Of a DNA stretch of 64,000 bases, positions 42,201-49,269 are shown in pieces; position 1 is the stretch's first letter, and each line of letters opens with the position of its first letter. A program made the translations under genes and the position numbers. The notes under the pieces are model-generated. The model worked only from the letters and a program-made list of their open reading frames with translations, made no database searches and had not been told where the DNA came from. The stretch lies in the IMG/VR virus record IMGVR_UViG_3300014720_000030, positions 1 through 64,000 of that record. One strand, given 5' to 3'. The stretch comes from a virus.

Positions 42201-42366
42201 CAACCGCAATGCTGTTTGCAGTACAATTTGTTTTGATATAATCAAATAAATTTTTAAACACTTGACGATATTCAGTATGTCGTTTCAATGTACGAATATG
42301 TACATCGGATATATGAAAGATTTTGTCAATCCGTTCAATTCCAGTTTCAATTTTTTTTATGTCCAT
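39220..42366 (-). CDS. Single-chain Mre11-Rad50 (gp47-gp46) recombination nuclease
   Basis: One continuous 1048-aa ORF contains both subunits. Residues 1-~370 are an Mre11/SbcD/gp47 phosphoesterase: 'HISDVH' (D21, H23), 'VVTGDIVHS' (D59), 'GNHD' (91-94), 'ALHHGAV' (~161) and 'LLGDIHKP' (~195). Residues ~375-1048 are Rad50/SbcC/gp46: Walker A 'AANASGKSS' (407-414, K412), coiled coils, a zinc hook 'NCKYC' near 700, a second coiled coil, a signature-type 'TSGMERFISSLAIR' and Walker B/D-loop 'FIAIDEGWGSLDAEH'. It resects DNA ends in recombination-dependent replication. It overlaps the primase stop by 10 nt. In T4 these are two genes. Confidence 0.95.
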   Translation of the reverse strand: MDIKKIETGIERIDKIFHISDVHIRTLKRHTEYRQVFKNLFDYIKTNCTANSIAVVTGDIVHSKLDMSPELVQMLVDFFNEFTIPTIVILGNHDMNLNNMHRVDAVSPVLDVIKNPNIHFIKENGLFELGGVTWNHMAVDKTPAEYIRAKDFSASYKIALHHGAVNTARTDIGYQISNEHVGVDLFEGHDITLLGDIHKPAQFLDDARTVAYPGSLIQQNHGEALDHGILVWDMERRTADFVQIENDYGYVTIETQGSAIISSPHRMPKRPRIRIKFNETSAADMKRLIATIRKKYQVEDITIQRTIGAAATNASSSLAIGNVRDVEYQNTLLTEYIDANYPQATPQEVDAIRHINRTINSKLPAVESIRHTTWHPISFEFDNMFSYGEGNTLNFDKLSDVCGLFAANASGKSSLLDAITYTIFDKCSKTSKANEVLNNKKTWFRGVFRFEMNGITYTIERRGTQNKKKDTHVKVDVDFYTDSENLNGEERSETNKNIRRYLGTYDDFILTAFSLQADNNNFIEKSQKERKDLLSQFLDITVFEQLYQLAADEIKETAGRLKDYKKTDFAEIIVHADAVIIENQDTIISLEQLEDQQQDQRNGLQEQIVQLIETKLPTTYDGPNIKELQSQERVLISKIESIQTEIETAEQELETLSENIDSLQSELVNIDADLINAQIEQYQKLESNINKQTQKFRQQQEQVNAKQEKIKHLESHEYDPNCKYCTSNVFVQNAIEAQNTIDSDRAILEELQQHIEAATVELNELQPVFEIADQYNKLKSDIATKKITLERNELQLQILESDLQTRESELETAIERQESFRKNETAITHNQLVDAEIEECKTKIATCSQQIKLIQDQIKSLFGAIEVARTNKGTAMEQLERYRQLETEYKAYEYYLESVKRNGIPYELVAKAIPKIEAEINNVLNQIVEFNMVLNTDGKNINGYIIYDEDNFWPLELTSGMERFISSLAIRIALINVSALPRPNFIAIDEGWGSLDAEHISSVVNLFEYFRTKFDFSIIISHVDSMRDMVDNLIEVNKQNGFSNINCM

Positions 42367-43298
42367 AACATGTCCATTTTGAGTGCCATTATGCCTTCAA
42401 ATGTTAATATATCAGTATCGTTAATAATTCGTGTAATTTGTTCAAAACCTAATTCTGATGCATCTGCATCTTGCAATCGTACAAAATAAACATTTAAACC
42501 TTCTGCCATGAATCGTTCTGCAATTTGCACTGCATTGCGAAGTGCATCAGCATCCAAGCAAATATAGATATCTCGAACTCGTTTTTCAATAATTTTCTTT
42601 TGCAATGCCGGTTGAATGATTTTACCAAATAACGGTATTGCATTGCGTTTAATTGCAATTGCATCAAACGCCCCTTCACAAAGAACGATAGGTTGTGACC
42701 AATTTATAGTTAAATCGAATCCAATGATATCTTTTGATATTTTAGGATTTTTATGTTTTTGTTTGTCTGCTCGATAAAATGCTCGAGATACAAAATAATT
42801 TAGTTGTCCCGCTTCATCATAACTAGGAATGATTATTTTCCCAGAATATTCACCTTGTTCGCAATATCCAATTCGATACTTTAAAATATCCAACATTCCA
42901 ACATCTCGTTGTTGCAAATAATGAATTGCATTGCGATAATCAGGTGTATTTTTTTTATTCCATAATGGAACATAATGTTCCGGCAAAGCCAATGTTACCG
43001 TTGATTTTGTTTCTGCAGTATTTCGATATCTAGCAGATTCAATTATTTTTGAAAGTTGTTCAAACCATTCTTTTGACAAGCCCATTTGCTTAAACAAGCT
43101 GTTAATAGTTCGACCTTTCTTATCTGATATCCAACAATGCCATGGATTTTCTCCTGCATGATTAGTATTAACGTCAATTTCTAATTTCGGTTTGTAATGT
43201 GAAGTAAATGGCGAAAAGAATGCAATGTTATTGCCGGAAGTAGATTTGCCTTTACCTAAAACTGATTCTAATAATTGTAGCAGTTTAAGATTCTTCAC
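42357..43298 (-). CDS. DNA primase, gp61/DnaG-like TOPRIM protein
   Basis: A 313-aa primase (T4 gp61 is 342 aa). 'NPWHCWISDKKGRTINSLFKQMG' (about 51-73) looks like a zinc-binding/CHC2-derived N-terminal region with few cysteines left. The TOPRIM core has 'PIVLCEGAFDAIAIKRNAIPLFG' in sense (catalytic Glu, ~207) and 'IYICLDADALRNA' (Asp-x-Asp, ~241). It would make RNA primers for lagging-strand synthesis. The start is GTG at 43298, with a TATAAT-like sequence upstream and no Shine-Dalgarno sequence. It lies between the resolvase and the Mre11-Rad50 fusion. Confidence 0.88.
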   Translation of the reverse strand: MKNLKLLQLLESVLGKGKSTSGNNIAFFSPFTSHYKPKLEIDVNTNHAGENPWHCWISDKKGRTINSLFKQMGLSKEWFEQLSKIIESARYRNTAETKSTVTLALPEHYVPLWNKKNTPDYRNAIHYLQQRDVGMLDILKYRIGYCEQGEYSGKIIIPSYDEAGQLNYFVSRAFYRADKQKHKNPKISKDIIGFDLTINWSQPIVLCEGAFDAIAIKRNAIPLFGKIIQPALQKKIIEKRVRDIYICLDADALRNAVQIAERFMAEGLNVYFVRLQDADASELGFEQITRIINDTDILTFEGIMALKMDMLWT

Positions 43299-43479
43299 AA
43301 TTATATTATAATGAAAAACTGTAAGGAATCCAATTAAATATAATTAATATATAATATATGTTAAGCACATACATTTCATTACTAGCTTAACGATTGAATC
43401 AATAAATTCTTCAATCTATTAATAAAATAAATTTCATTAACTTTCATGAATATATTAAAAATAATTCACAAAACAAACC
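43299..43479 (-). promoter_or_regulatory. 181-bp noncoding gap with two inverted repeats
   Basis: No ORF is visible. It holds two adjacent perfect 7-bp inverted repeats: GTTAAGC/GCTTAAC (43360-43366 and 43385-43391, 18-nt loop) and GATTGAA/TTCAATC (43392-43398 and 43410-43416, 11-nt loop). Downstream towards the primase is an AT-rich tract with TATAAT-like words. It is the largest intergenic space in the window and is a candidate promoter/operator or structured leader for the primase-recombinase operon. No ATATTTATA element is present. Confidence 0.5.
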
Positions 43480-43962
43480 TTAACTAAAAAAACGTTTTGG
43501 GTCTGCTGATACTTCGCCTGTTTTTACGCATTCTGTAAACCATTCTGCTGGAATATCTTTTTTTGCAATATGTTGAATACCTAGCTTGCGAGCAAATGCT
43601 TCATATGTAGTTGGCGATGTTTTTGACAATTTTTGATTAGGATTTTGAAATACTATGCGAATGTCGATGCCTGGATTAGACTGTAAAACATGTTTCATTT
43701 TAGTACGATCTGCAGTAGTCCAACGTCCTTTAGTTTCAATGTACATGGTACCGCCATTGCGTTTTGTAAATACAAAATCTGGAGTATATTTTGCTTTGCG
43801 TTCTGGTACTACGTAATGCAATGTTTCTGTTTCATATCGAAGTTCGTAGTCTGTTTGTTTGATTTGATCAGAAACTGTAAGTTCTAGTCCAGATTTATAA
43901 CCATGTTTAAGTGCATTAGCTCGTTTTGAATTACCCGAACTATGAAAATGATTTCGTCTCAT
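43480..43962 (-). CDS. Holliday-junction resolvase, T7 endonuclease I-like
   Basis: A 160-aa protein (T7 gp3 is 149 aa). The PD-(D/E)XK active site is complete: Glu27 in 'SGLELTVSDQ', Asp62 in 'YTPDFVF', and Glu76 and Lys78 in 'MYIETKGR', matching T7 E20, D55, E65 and K67. 'DIRIVFQNPNQKLSKTSPTTYEAFARKLG' in sense (about 98-126) matches the T7 enzyme's conserved second half. It cleaves branched DNA, needed before packaging. T4 uses endonuclease VII (gp49) for this, so a T7-type enzyme in a T4-type genome is a replacement. The start follows the upstream stop by 3 nt (TAAGTTATG). Confidence 0.93.
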   Translation of the reverse strand: MRRNHFHSSGNSKRANALKHGYKSGLELTVSDQIKQTDYELRYETETLHYVVPERKAKYTPDFVFTKRNGGTMYIETKGRWTTADRTKMKHVLQSNPGIDIRIVFQNPNQKLSKTSPTTYEAFARKLGIQHIAKKDIPAEWFTECVKTGEVSADPKRFFS

Positions 43963-43965
43963 AAC

Positions 43966-45747
43966 TTATTCTAAAATAGATGATTCAACCCAACATATTA
44001 ATTCTATGTCTTCTTCGCCTCGTTTACCTAATATTTTAACTTTTGTATATTTATCTTTAACCTCAAATTTTTCTAATTGTTTAGTTGTTTCATCATTAAC
44101 AGTCATGGTACCTTTATTTTTAAATACAAATTTACCTTTGTCTTTTTCATATTGATAAACAGCAAACGATTTAATATCAGATCTAACTGTACCGTATTTT
44201 TTACTTACATCAATATTAAATAGTTTAATTAATTTGTCCACATCGCCTGGAGCATCAACTGTTGTCATTTTAGATATAAATTCCTGAGATGACATAGTTT
44301 TGTTTACAAGTTTTGCATGATCTGCTTTGTCAGCAACATACCATTTATTTTCTTCAATTGAATATGTATATACACGCGTATCGTCTGCCGATTGTGTGTA
44401 AACTATTTTGTTGGTTGTAGGGTCTGTATATGGATATGTAACGGGTTTTTCATATGCAATAAACTTTCCATTTTTTAGTTCTCCTGTTGCAGTATACTCG
44501 CTACTTGCATCGTTACGTTCATAATAAACTCCGTTTTTAGGTGTATCATGTCCCATAAATGTACCAGTGTATTTAAACGCATATAAGTCTGATTGATCTC
44601 GATAATAATACATAGAGCCTTTGTCGAATTCGAATTCGAATTCTGTTTCTACACGGCCGTTGGTTTTATTATACGCTGATTGTATATATATGATAGTCGT
44701 GCCTATAAATTTTGATTTATCATATTTGTTAAAATTTTTATCTATATCAAACGTAAATGTACCATCATAATATGCACCACGTTGAAATTCTCCTTCAAAT
44801 GTACCATACTTACAATTTTGTTCACAATCTTTAGGAATCCTAAATCTTCCTTTACCCTTCAGTGGAGTTAGTGAATAATACCCAGTAATTGGATCAATAC
44901 CAATGTCAGCTATTCCAGTAAAAGAAGTGTCAATATTAAAATTATCCGCCGCTGACCCCGGAGTTACGTGTTGTGATCCTAAAGTGACTTGATTTGGTTG
45001 TTTAGTTTGAAATGTAGATACATTAATTCGATTCATGAATCTAAAATCCGGCACGGAATTTAGCATTGACGTTGATTGTTTAGTTGCTGGAAAATTTTGC
45101 TCCCACCAATTCGGTGCATCTTTTTCTATAGTTTTCATTGTATCTTTTAATGCAGCTGTCCATTTAATAGCTTGTGGCTGTGTTATAACTAAAGTACTAT
45201 ATTCATCATCTGAACTAGTAAAAGATAATATATTTTTCATATACAAGCTTAGTTCACGGCTAACTGTTTTATTTAAATATCGTTTTATTAATTCTAATAA
45301 TCGACCCAACGGAGTTTCAGTCGATGTATCTACAATCCAAACTGCAAAAACCTTTCTACGATCAGTTCCTTTAGGTACACTAACAACAATTCGATAACTA
45401 TAACTATAATATTCATTTAATGTTTTATCCATTCTCATTCTATCAACAATTGCAGAAATCATTTGCTCATATGTTGGATTTTTAGATTTATCTTTTCGAA
45501 TTGCAACAACTAAAAATCCTCGAGTAGCACCATTTTCTTTAGCAGCGTTATCAATAAAATGAACACGAAGTTTTTGTAAATTGCTGTCACCATATGTTGT
45601 TTTTGGTATTTTATACACATATCCAGTTGTTGGATCAAACTCTAGATCTTTTTTCTTTTTTTTCGAATCATCATCTTCGATTAAGTGCTGTTCTAACAAT
45701 CGTTTTTGAATTAAAACTGACCGTATATATTGTTCTACTCGATTCAT
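43966..45747 (-). CDS. MORN-like repeat protein with possible capsid-targeting N-terminus (593 aa)
   Basis: Start placed at 45747 (MNRVEQYIRSVLIQK); the longer ORF would run through the promoter variant and the kinase stop. The N-terminus has Leu-Leu-Glu (17-19) and Leu-Ile-Glu (22-24) followed by DDD and a Lys-rich run, fitting a prohead-protease-processed leader. Residues ~30-230 form an unassigned alpha/beta region ('RKVFAVWIVDTST'). From ~310 there are MORN-like units ('GKGRFRIP', 'YGTFEGEFQRGAYYDGTF', 'YTGTFMG', 'ATGELKNGKF'). The C-terminus is beta-rich. I infer an ejected or internal virion protein; the function is unknown. Confidence 0.75.
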   Translation of the reverse strand: MNRVEQYIRSVLIQKRLLEQHLIEDDDSKKKKKDLEFDPTTGYVYKIPKTTYGDSNLQKLRVHFIDNAAKENGATRGFLVVAIRKDKSKNPTYEQMISAIVDRMRMDKTLNEYYSYSYRIVVSVPKGTDRRKVFAVWIVDTSTETPLGRLLELIKRYLNKTVSRELSLYMKNILSFTSSDDEYSTLVITQPQAIKWTAALKDTMKTIEKDAPNWWEQNFPATKQSTSMLNSVPDFRFMNRINVSTFQTKQPNQVTLGSQHVTPGSAADNFNIDTSFTGIADIGIDPITGYYSLTPLKGKGRFRIPKDCEQNCKYGTFEGEFQRGAYYDGTFTFDIDKNFNKYDKSKFIGTTIIYIQSAYNKTNGRVETEFEFEFDKGSMYYYRDQSDLYAFKYTGTFMGHDTPKNGVYYERNDASSEYTATGELKNGKFIAYEKPVTYPYTDPTTNKIVYTQSADDTRVYTYSIEENKWYVADKADHAKLVNKTMSSQEFISKMTTVDAPGDVDKLIKLFNIDVSKKYGTVRSDIKSFAVYQYEKDKGKFVFKNKGTMTVNDETTKQLEKFEVKDKYTKVKILGKRGEEDIELICWVESSILE

Positions 45748-45760
45748 AATACTTTTCTTT

Positions 45761-45769
45761 AATAAATAT
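45761..45769 (-). promoter_or_regulatory. Late-promoter-like element (one-base variant)
   Basis: Coding strand ACATATATTTATTAAAG, 13 nt before the ATG at 45747. Confidence 0.45.
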
Positions 45770-45772
45770 ATG

Positions 45773-46315
45773 TTACCAATCAATCATTACAAATTTGTTG
45801 TTCCAAATCATAACGTTGTCAGGTTTAAAATCTAAATCCAAATCTAAATCTTCAATACCAATTGATTGTATATCTTTTTGTAACGCCCGTAAAAAATTTA
45901 TCAATTTAATATCAAAATCACGTCCGCCATCTGCATCTAAATAATCAAAAATAGAAACTTCTCCGCCTTGCTTACGTGCGTATATTTTGTAAGATGAAAT
46001 AAATTGATCGATCGATTGTTTTTGATCATTTGATAAATTGTCAGCTTTTGCCATGATATACATGTTACGACCATCCACATAATATACCGGTATAAAAGTT
46101 GTATATTGTGAATAACGATCAACAATTATTTCTGCAACACGATATTCTTCAGATTCAGTTGTTATTTTAAACAATTTATCTTCGTCATCGATTTCATAAA
46201 CACGTCCATTATCTCCACTTCCAAATAATTTAAATTGTTTGTTTTGTATTTTTTGTAAAATTCGTTTTAAATCAACATCAACAATTTCATTTAATAATTT
46301 TTTAAGTCGTATCAT
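45773..46315 (-). CDS. Minimal protein-kinase-like protein with capsid-targeting-type N-terminus
   Basis: A 180-aa protein with the kinase-fold catalytic set in order. The Gly-rich loop is 'GSGDNGRVYEI' (32-42), the ATP-binding Lys is Lys50 in 'KLFKIT', and a candidate alpha-C Glu is at 57 or 62. A hinge-like 'NMYIMAKAD' follows (84-92). The catalytic loop is 'DFKPDNVMI' (D162, K164, N167) and the metal-binding Asp179 is in the terminal 'MIDW'. The chain stops there, so no C-lobe beyond the DFG position exists. The first ten residues, MIRLKKLLNE, end in Leu-Asn-Glu like a T4 capsid-targeting peptide. AAAGGA precedes the ATG. The combination suggests a kinase packaged in the head and injected, as T4 Alt is. 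That is inference. Confidence 0.8.
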   Translation of the reverse strand: MIRLKKLLNEIVDVDLKRILQKIQNKQFKLFGSGDNGRVYEIDDEDKLFKITTESEEYRVAEIIVDRYSQYTTFIPVYYVDGRNMYIMAKADNLSNDQKQSIDQFISSYKIYARKQGGEVSIFDYLDADGGRDFDIKLINFLRALQKDIQSIGIEDLDLDLDFKPDNVMIWNNKFVMIDW

Positions 46316-46317
46316 TA

Positions 46318-47898
46318 TTATCCTTTAACCGTTATGTTTTTATCTAAATCTAAACGAATTAAAAAATTCATATCAACATCACTACGTTTACGTACTGGCT
46401 GAGCTAATTTACCAATAGCTAACAATTCGCCAGAGCCATTATATAAACCTATAGTTGTTATATATGGTGCAAACGTTTCCGTTGAAACAAATGATTGGTA
46501 TGTTGCATCATCATCAGCTGTTAATGTAACATTGGTTGACATATTAAAATCGTCAGCATCTAATCTAGTTATAACACCCAATTCATGAATTGTTACGGTG
46601 CTACGATATGATGCAGTATATGGTGTATTAATTATATTGTTAATGCGATAATCTGCAGAAGAAAAAACAATAATTCCATGTTTAGAAAATACATTACCTA
46701 CATACGGAGTTTGTAATGCAGTTCCACCTTCCGTACGGTTAGATAACGCACTTATCTGCGAAGCGGTAAGTGACTTGTTAAAGATTCTTATTTCATCTAA
46801 ATAACCTTGTAGATTCAAACTATTGGGGCTAAATCCGCCGATTTTTAACGTATCTCGATTATCAATTCTAGCAGATGCAGATAATGGGGATGTAGGAATC
46901 GTAAATAATGGAGTAGTAGTAGATGATTGCAAAGTACCATTTACATACATTTGCATACTGCTACCTGATTTTTGACAAACTACATGGGTCCAACTCGATG
47001 TTACAACGGTTGACGATGTAATAAAAGCTTTAAACCTATCACTACCTGCAGTTGTAAAAATCAATTGATTGCTACCACTTAATTCTATTCGAAACGGATA
47101 TGTAGGTGTAGTGCTTCGAGATGCTTTTGTTGCAATCAATTGATTGGCAGATGTTGAATTTGTACCACTAATAAAAAACGAAACTGCATAATCATGATCT
47201 CGGTCATATAAACCTGTTAATGTAGATTCAATATAACCAGAACCAGAAAAATATGCTGCTAACCCTAAAGCACGTTGTTGCCCGGTTGTTGTTGTAATAC
47301 CAGGTACATACGTTACGCCTGCAGATGTATATGTAATTCTAGATGTATCAAAATATTCATTAAATCCTTCATACCACATTACATTTGTTACGATTGATGC
47401 AGTATTAAATGCCGAATCTATAATATTGCCATACCGATCACTAGAAAATGAACCAGATACAGAAGATGTAAATGAAAATGATGTAGGTTTTATGCCTTCG
47501 CCTATTCGCACTTGAGGAATAGACAGTATTGATGCAGTTTGATATAATGCTTTTTTAGTTCGAGTTAAATCAGTAGGACCATATGTTTTTGCAGGTTCTG
47601 ATTTATTTTTATAATATAAATGATTTACAGAAAAATACGTAACGCTTTGCAAACTGCCGTCAATGTTTGCAGCATCATTGTATGTTAATTCACTTCCTAA
47701 TGCAGGTAAAACATTAACATCAGAATATATTCCTTGCAAAGGCAATGCACTTGAAGTTACACTACCCGAATAAAACGTCCAAGATTTATATGATTGAAAT
47801 GCATTGATTGTAACATCGGAGCTATCAATTTTTTTAAAAACTGATGGATATACGCCTACGTATGAATCTTCTGTTTGACTTGTTTTTAATTGTGCCAT
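46318..47898 (-). CDS. Structural protein with LamG/concanavalin-like domain (526 aa)
   Basis: Residues ~205-390 form a laminin-G-like jelly roll: 'AYFSGSGYIESTL', 'DYAVSFFISG', 'SWTHVVCQKSGSSMQMYVNGTLQSS' in sense and 'GYLDEIRIFNKSLTASQI'. This is a carbohydrate- or surface-binding fold common on phage tails. The C-terminal ~45 residues ('YITTIGLYNGSGELLAIGKLA', in outline) are shared with the protein at 47959-49257, so both probably dock to the same partner through this tail. It is likely a baseplate-periphery or short-fibre protein. The start follows a promoter-in-hairpin element. Confidence 0.82.
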   Translation of the reverse strand: MAQLKTSQTEDSYVGVYPSVFKKIDSSDVTINAFQSYKSWTFYSGSVTSSALPLQGIYSDVNVLPALGSELTYNDAANIDGSLQSVTYFSVNHLYYKNKSEPAKTYGPTDLTRTKKALYQTASILSIPQVRIGEGIKPTSFSFTSSVSGSFSSDRYGNIIDSAFNTASIVTNVMWYEGFNEYFDTSRITYTSAGVTYVPGITTTTGQQRALGLAAYFSGSGYIESTLTGLYDRDHDYAVSFFISGTNSTSANQLIATKASRSTTPTYPFRIELSGSNQLIFTTAGSDRFKAFITSSTVVTSSWTHVVCQKSGSSMQMYVNGTLQSSTTTPLFTIPTSPLSASARIDNRDTLKIGGFSPNSLNLQGYLDEIRIFNKSLTASQISALSNRTEGGTALQTPYVGNVFSKHGIIVFSSADYRINNIINTPYTASYRSTVTIHELGVITRLDADDFNMSTNVTLTADDDATYQSFVSTETFAPYITTIGLYNGSGELLAIGKLAQPVRKRSDVDMNFLIRLDLDKNITVKG

Positions 47899-47904
47899 TA
47901 TAGT

Positions 47905-47940
47905 AAAAACCCTGCTACATTTAATATAAATATAACAGGG
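47905..47940 (-). promoter_or_regulatory. Late-promoter element inside the loop of a terminator/RBS hairpin
   Basis: On the coding strand CCCTGTTA (47933-47940) pairs with TAGCAGGG (47910-47917), and TTTTT follows. The exact element ATATTTATA (47925-47933) occupies the 15-nt loop and the base of one arm. The 3' arm supplies the only purine-rich (AGGG) site before the ATG at 47898. Confidence 0.6.
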
Positions 47941-47958
47941 CTTAAATCAGTGTCGATT

Positions 47959-49257
47959 TTAGAAATCTAGTTTAACTCGTATAAGAGCTTCTCGCTGAAA
48001 TGATTTCAATAGTGGTTTAGACAGTTTTGCTACCGCTAATAATTCTTGACTATCATTATATAATCCAACCGTTGTAATATATGTTTTAGGATCGCCTATA
48101 AAAGTTGATTGTGCAATTTGACCAACACTGCCAGATACATATGACGGATTATTTGAAAAATTATATTCTGCATTTTTAATTCTTACAAAATAATGCGTAC
48201 TTGTTACTTTTTCAGAATTACGTGCAATAAATCCATATGGATCGGCTGTTGCAGGATCTGTAAATACCGCAGACCCGGAAATGGAATGATATAATACGAA
48301 ATGATTATTTCCTTCCGAACTAGAACCAGTATTAGTTGCAAAACCTAATTTTTGATCAAGCATTTTACCATCTAAAATCAAAGTACCATAATCTGGATAT
48401 GCTAACCCGTAATATACCGGAGCGGTTGAATTATAAACTCCCGAATTAATTGAACCAGAAACAATGTTATAAACTTTACCCGATTGACCAATAGCAGCAG
48501 ATGCAATCGAAGAATCATCAATAAGTTGAATTACACTCGATGTTGCATGCATAGTTACAGAACCGGTTGCATTTGTTGCTCGTGTTGCAACTGACTGTAA
48601 TGGAATTTCCCAATTTCCTGGATCTAAACGTTCTTTCATTCGATTACGTTTAAAGTTAACAACATATATATAGTCTGTACTTCCGGATCCGGCCGTTGTA
48701 AAACGTGTATCAGTTGGAGCAAGTAAAAGTTGTCGATATTGTGAGTAAACTGCTTTACTTGGAGAATCGTTAAGTTGTCCTTGAGAATCAGATCCACTAC
48801 CTAATGCATGGCCAAATGCTAAAGCAAACTGTACAGCAGCACCGTCTGCACTAGGAGTTGATTGATATACATCAGCATAATACCGTCGTTGCGTTGTAGT
48901 TTGACCCGATGCAGTAAAATATGTAGTTAAATTAGCTAAATTATCACTCCATAAACCTGCAGTAACCGTTTCAATTTGATTTGCAACAACATCATTTATC
49001 GGATCAAACTTTGTATAGGTTCTACCATTACGAGCTAAAATTTGTGCTTGATCGCGTTCTGCTACAATTTGATTTGCCAACTGTTGTGCTAATTGTCGTA
49101 CTTGATCATTAATTATAGAATCCGTACCAGCAGTAGTTGCATTAGCTGTCATCGATTCTTGCGCCGGCGAAAACGATTGTTGCTCCCTTGATATAATAGG
49201 TACTCCGCCTATTCTAGGTTGTTGTTTTAATCGTGTAATGAATTCATTCATTTTCAT
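47959..49257 (-). CDS. Structural protein sharing a C-terminal docking motif (432 aa)
   Basis: Beta-rich Ser/Thr/Gly sequence with no signal peptide. The C-terminus ('YITTVGLYNDSQELLAVAKL', then a basic strand) is nearly identical in plan to that of the LamG protein downstream. The N-terminal ~75 residues contain a helix 'DQVRQLAQQLANQIVAERDQ' in sense. I place the start at 49257 because TGGAAAA precedes it. An ATG at 49269 directly follows the upstream stop and cannot be excluded. It probably belongs to the distal baseplate or short-fibre group. Confidence 0.78.
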   Translation of the reverse strand: MKMNEFITRLKQQPRIGGVPIISREQQSFSPAQESMTANATTAGTDSIINDQVRQLAQQLANQIVAERDQAQILARNGRTYTKFDPINDVVANQIETVTAGLWSDNLANLTTYFTASGQTTTQRRYYADVYQSTPSADGAAVQFALAFGHALGSGSDSQGQLNDSPSKAVYSQYRQLLLAPTDTRFTTAGSGSTDYIYVVNFKRNRMKERLDPGNWEIPLQSVATRATNATGSVTMHATSSVIQLIDDSSIASAAIGQSGKVYNIVSGSINSGVYNSTAPVYYGLAYPDYGTLILDGKMLDQKLGFATNTGSSSEGNNHFVLYHSISGSAVFTDPATADPYGFIARNSEKVTSTHYFVRIKNAEYNFSNNPSYVSGSVGQIAQSTFIGDPKTYITTVGLYNDSQELLAVAKLSKPLLKSFQREALIRVKLDF

Positions 49258-49269
49258 AATATTTTCCAT

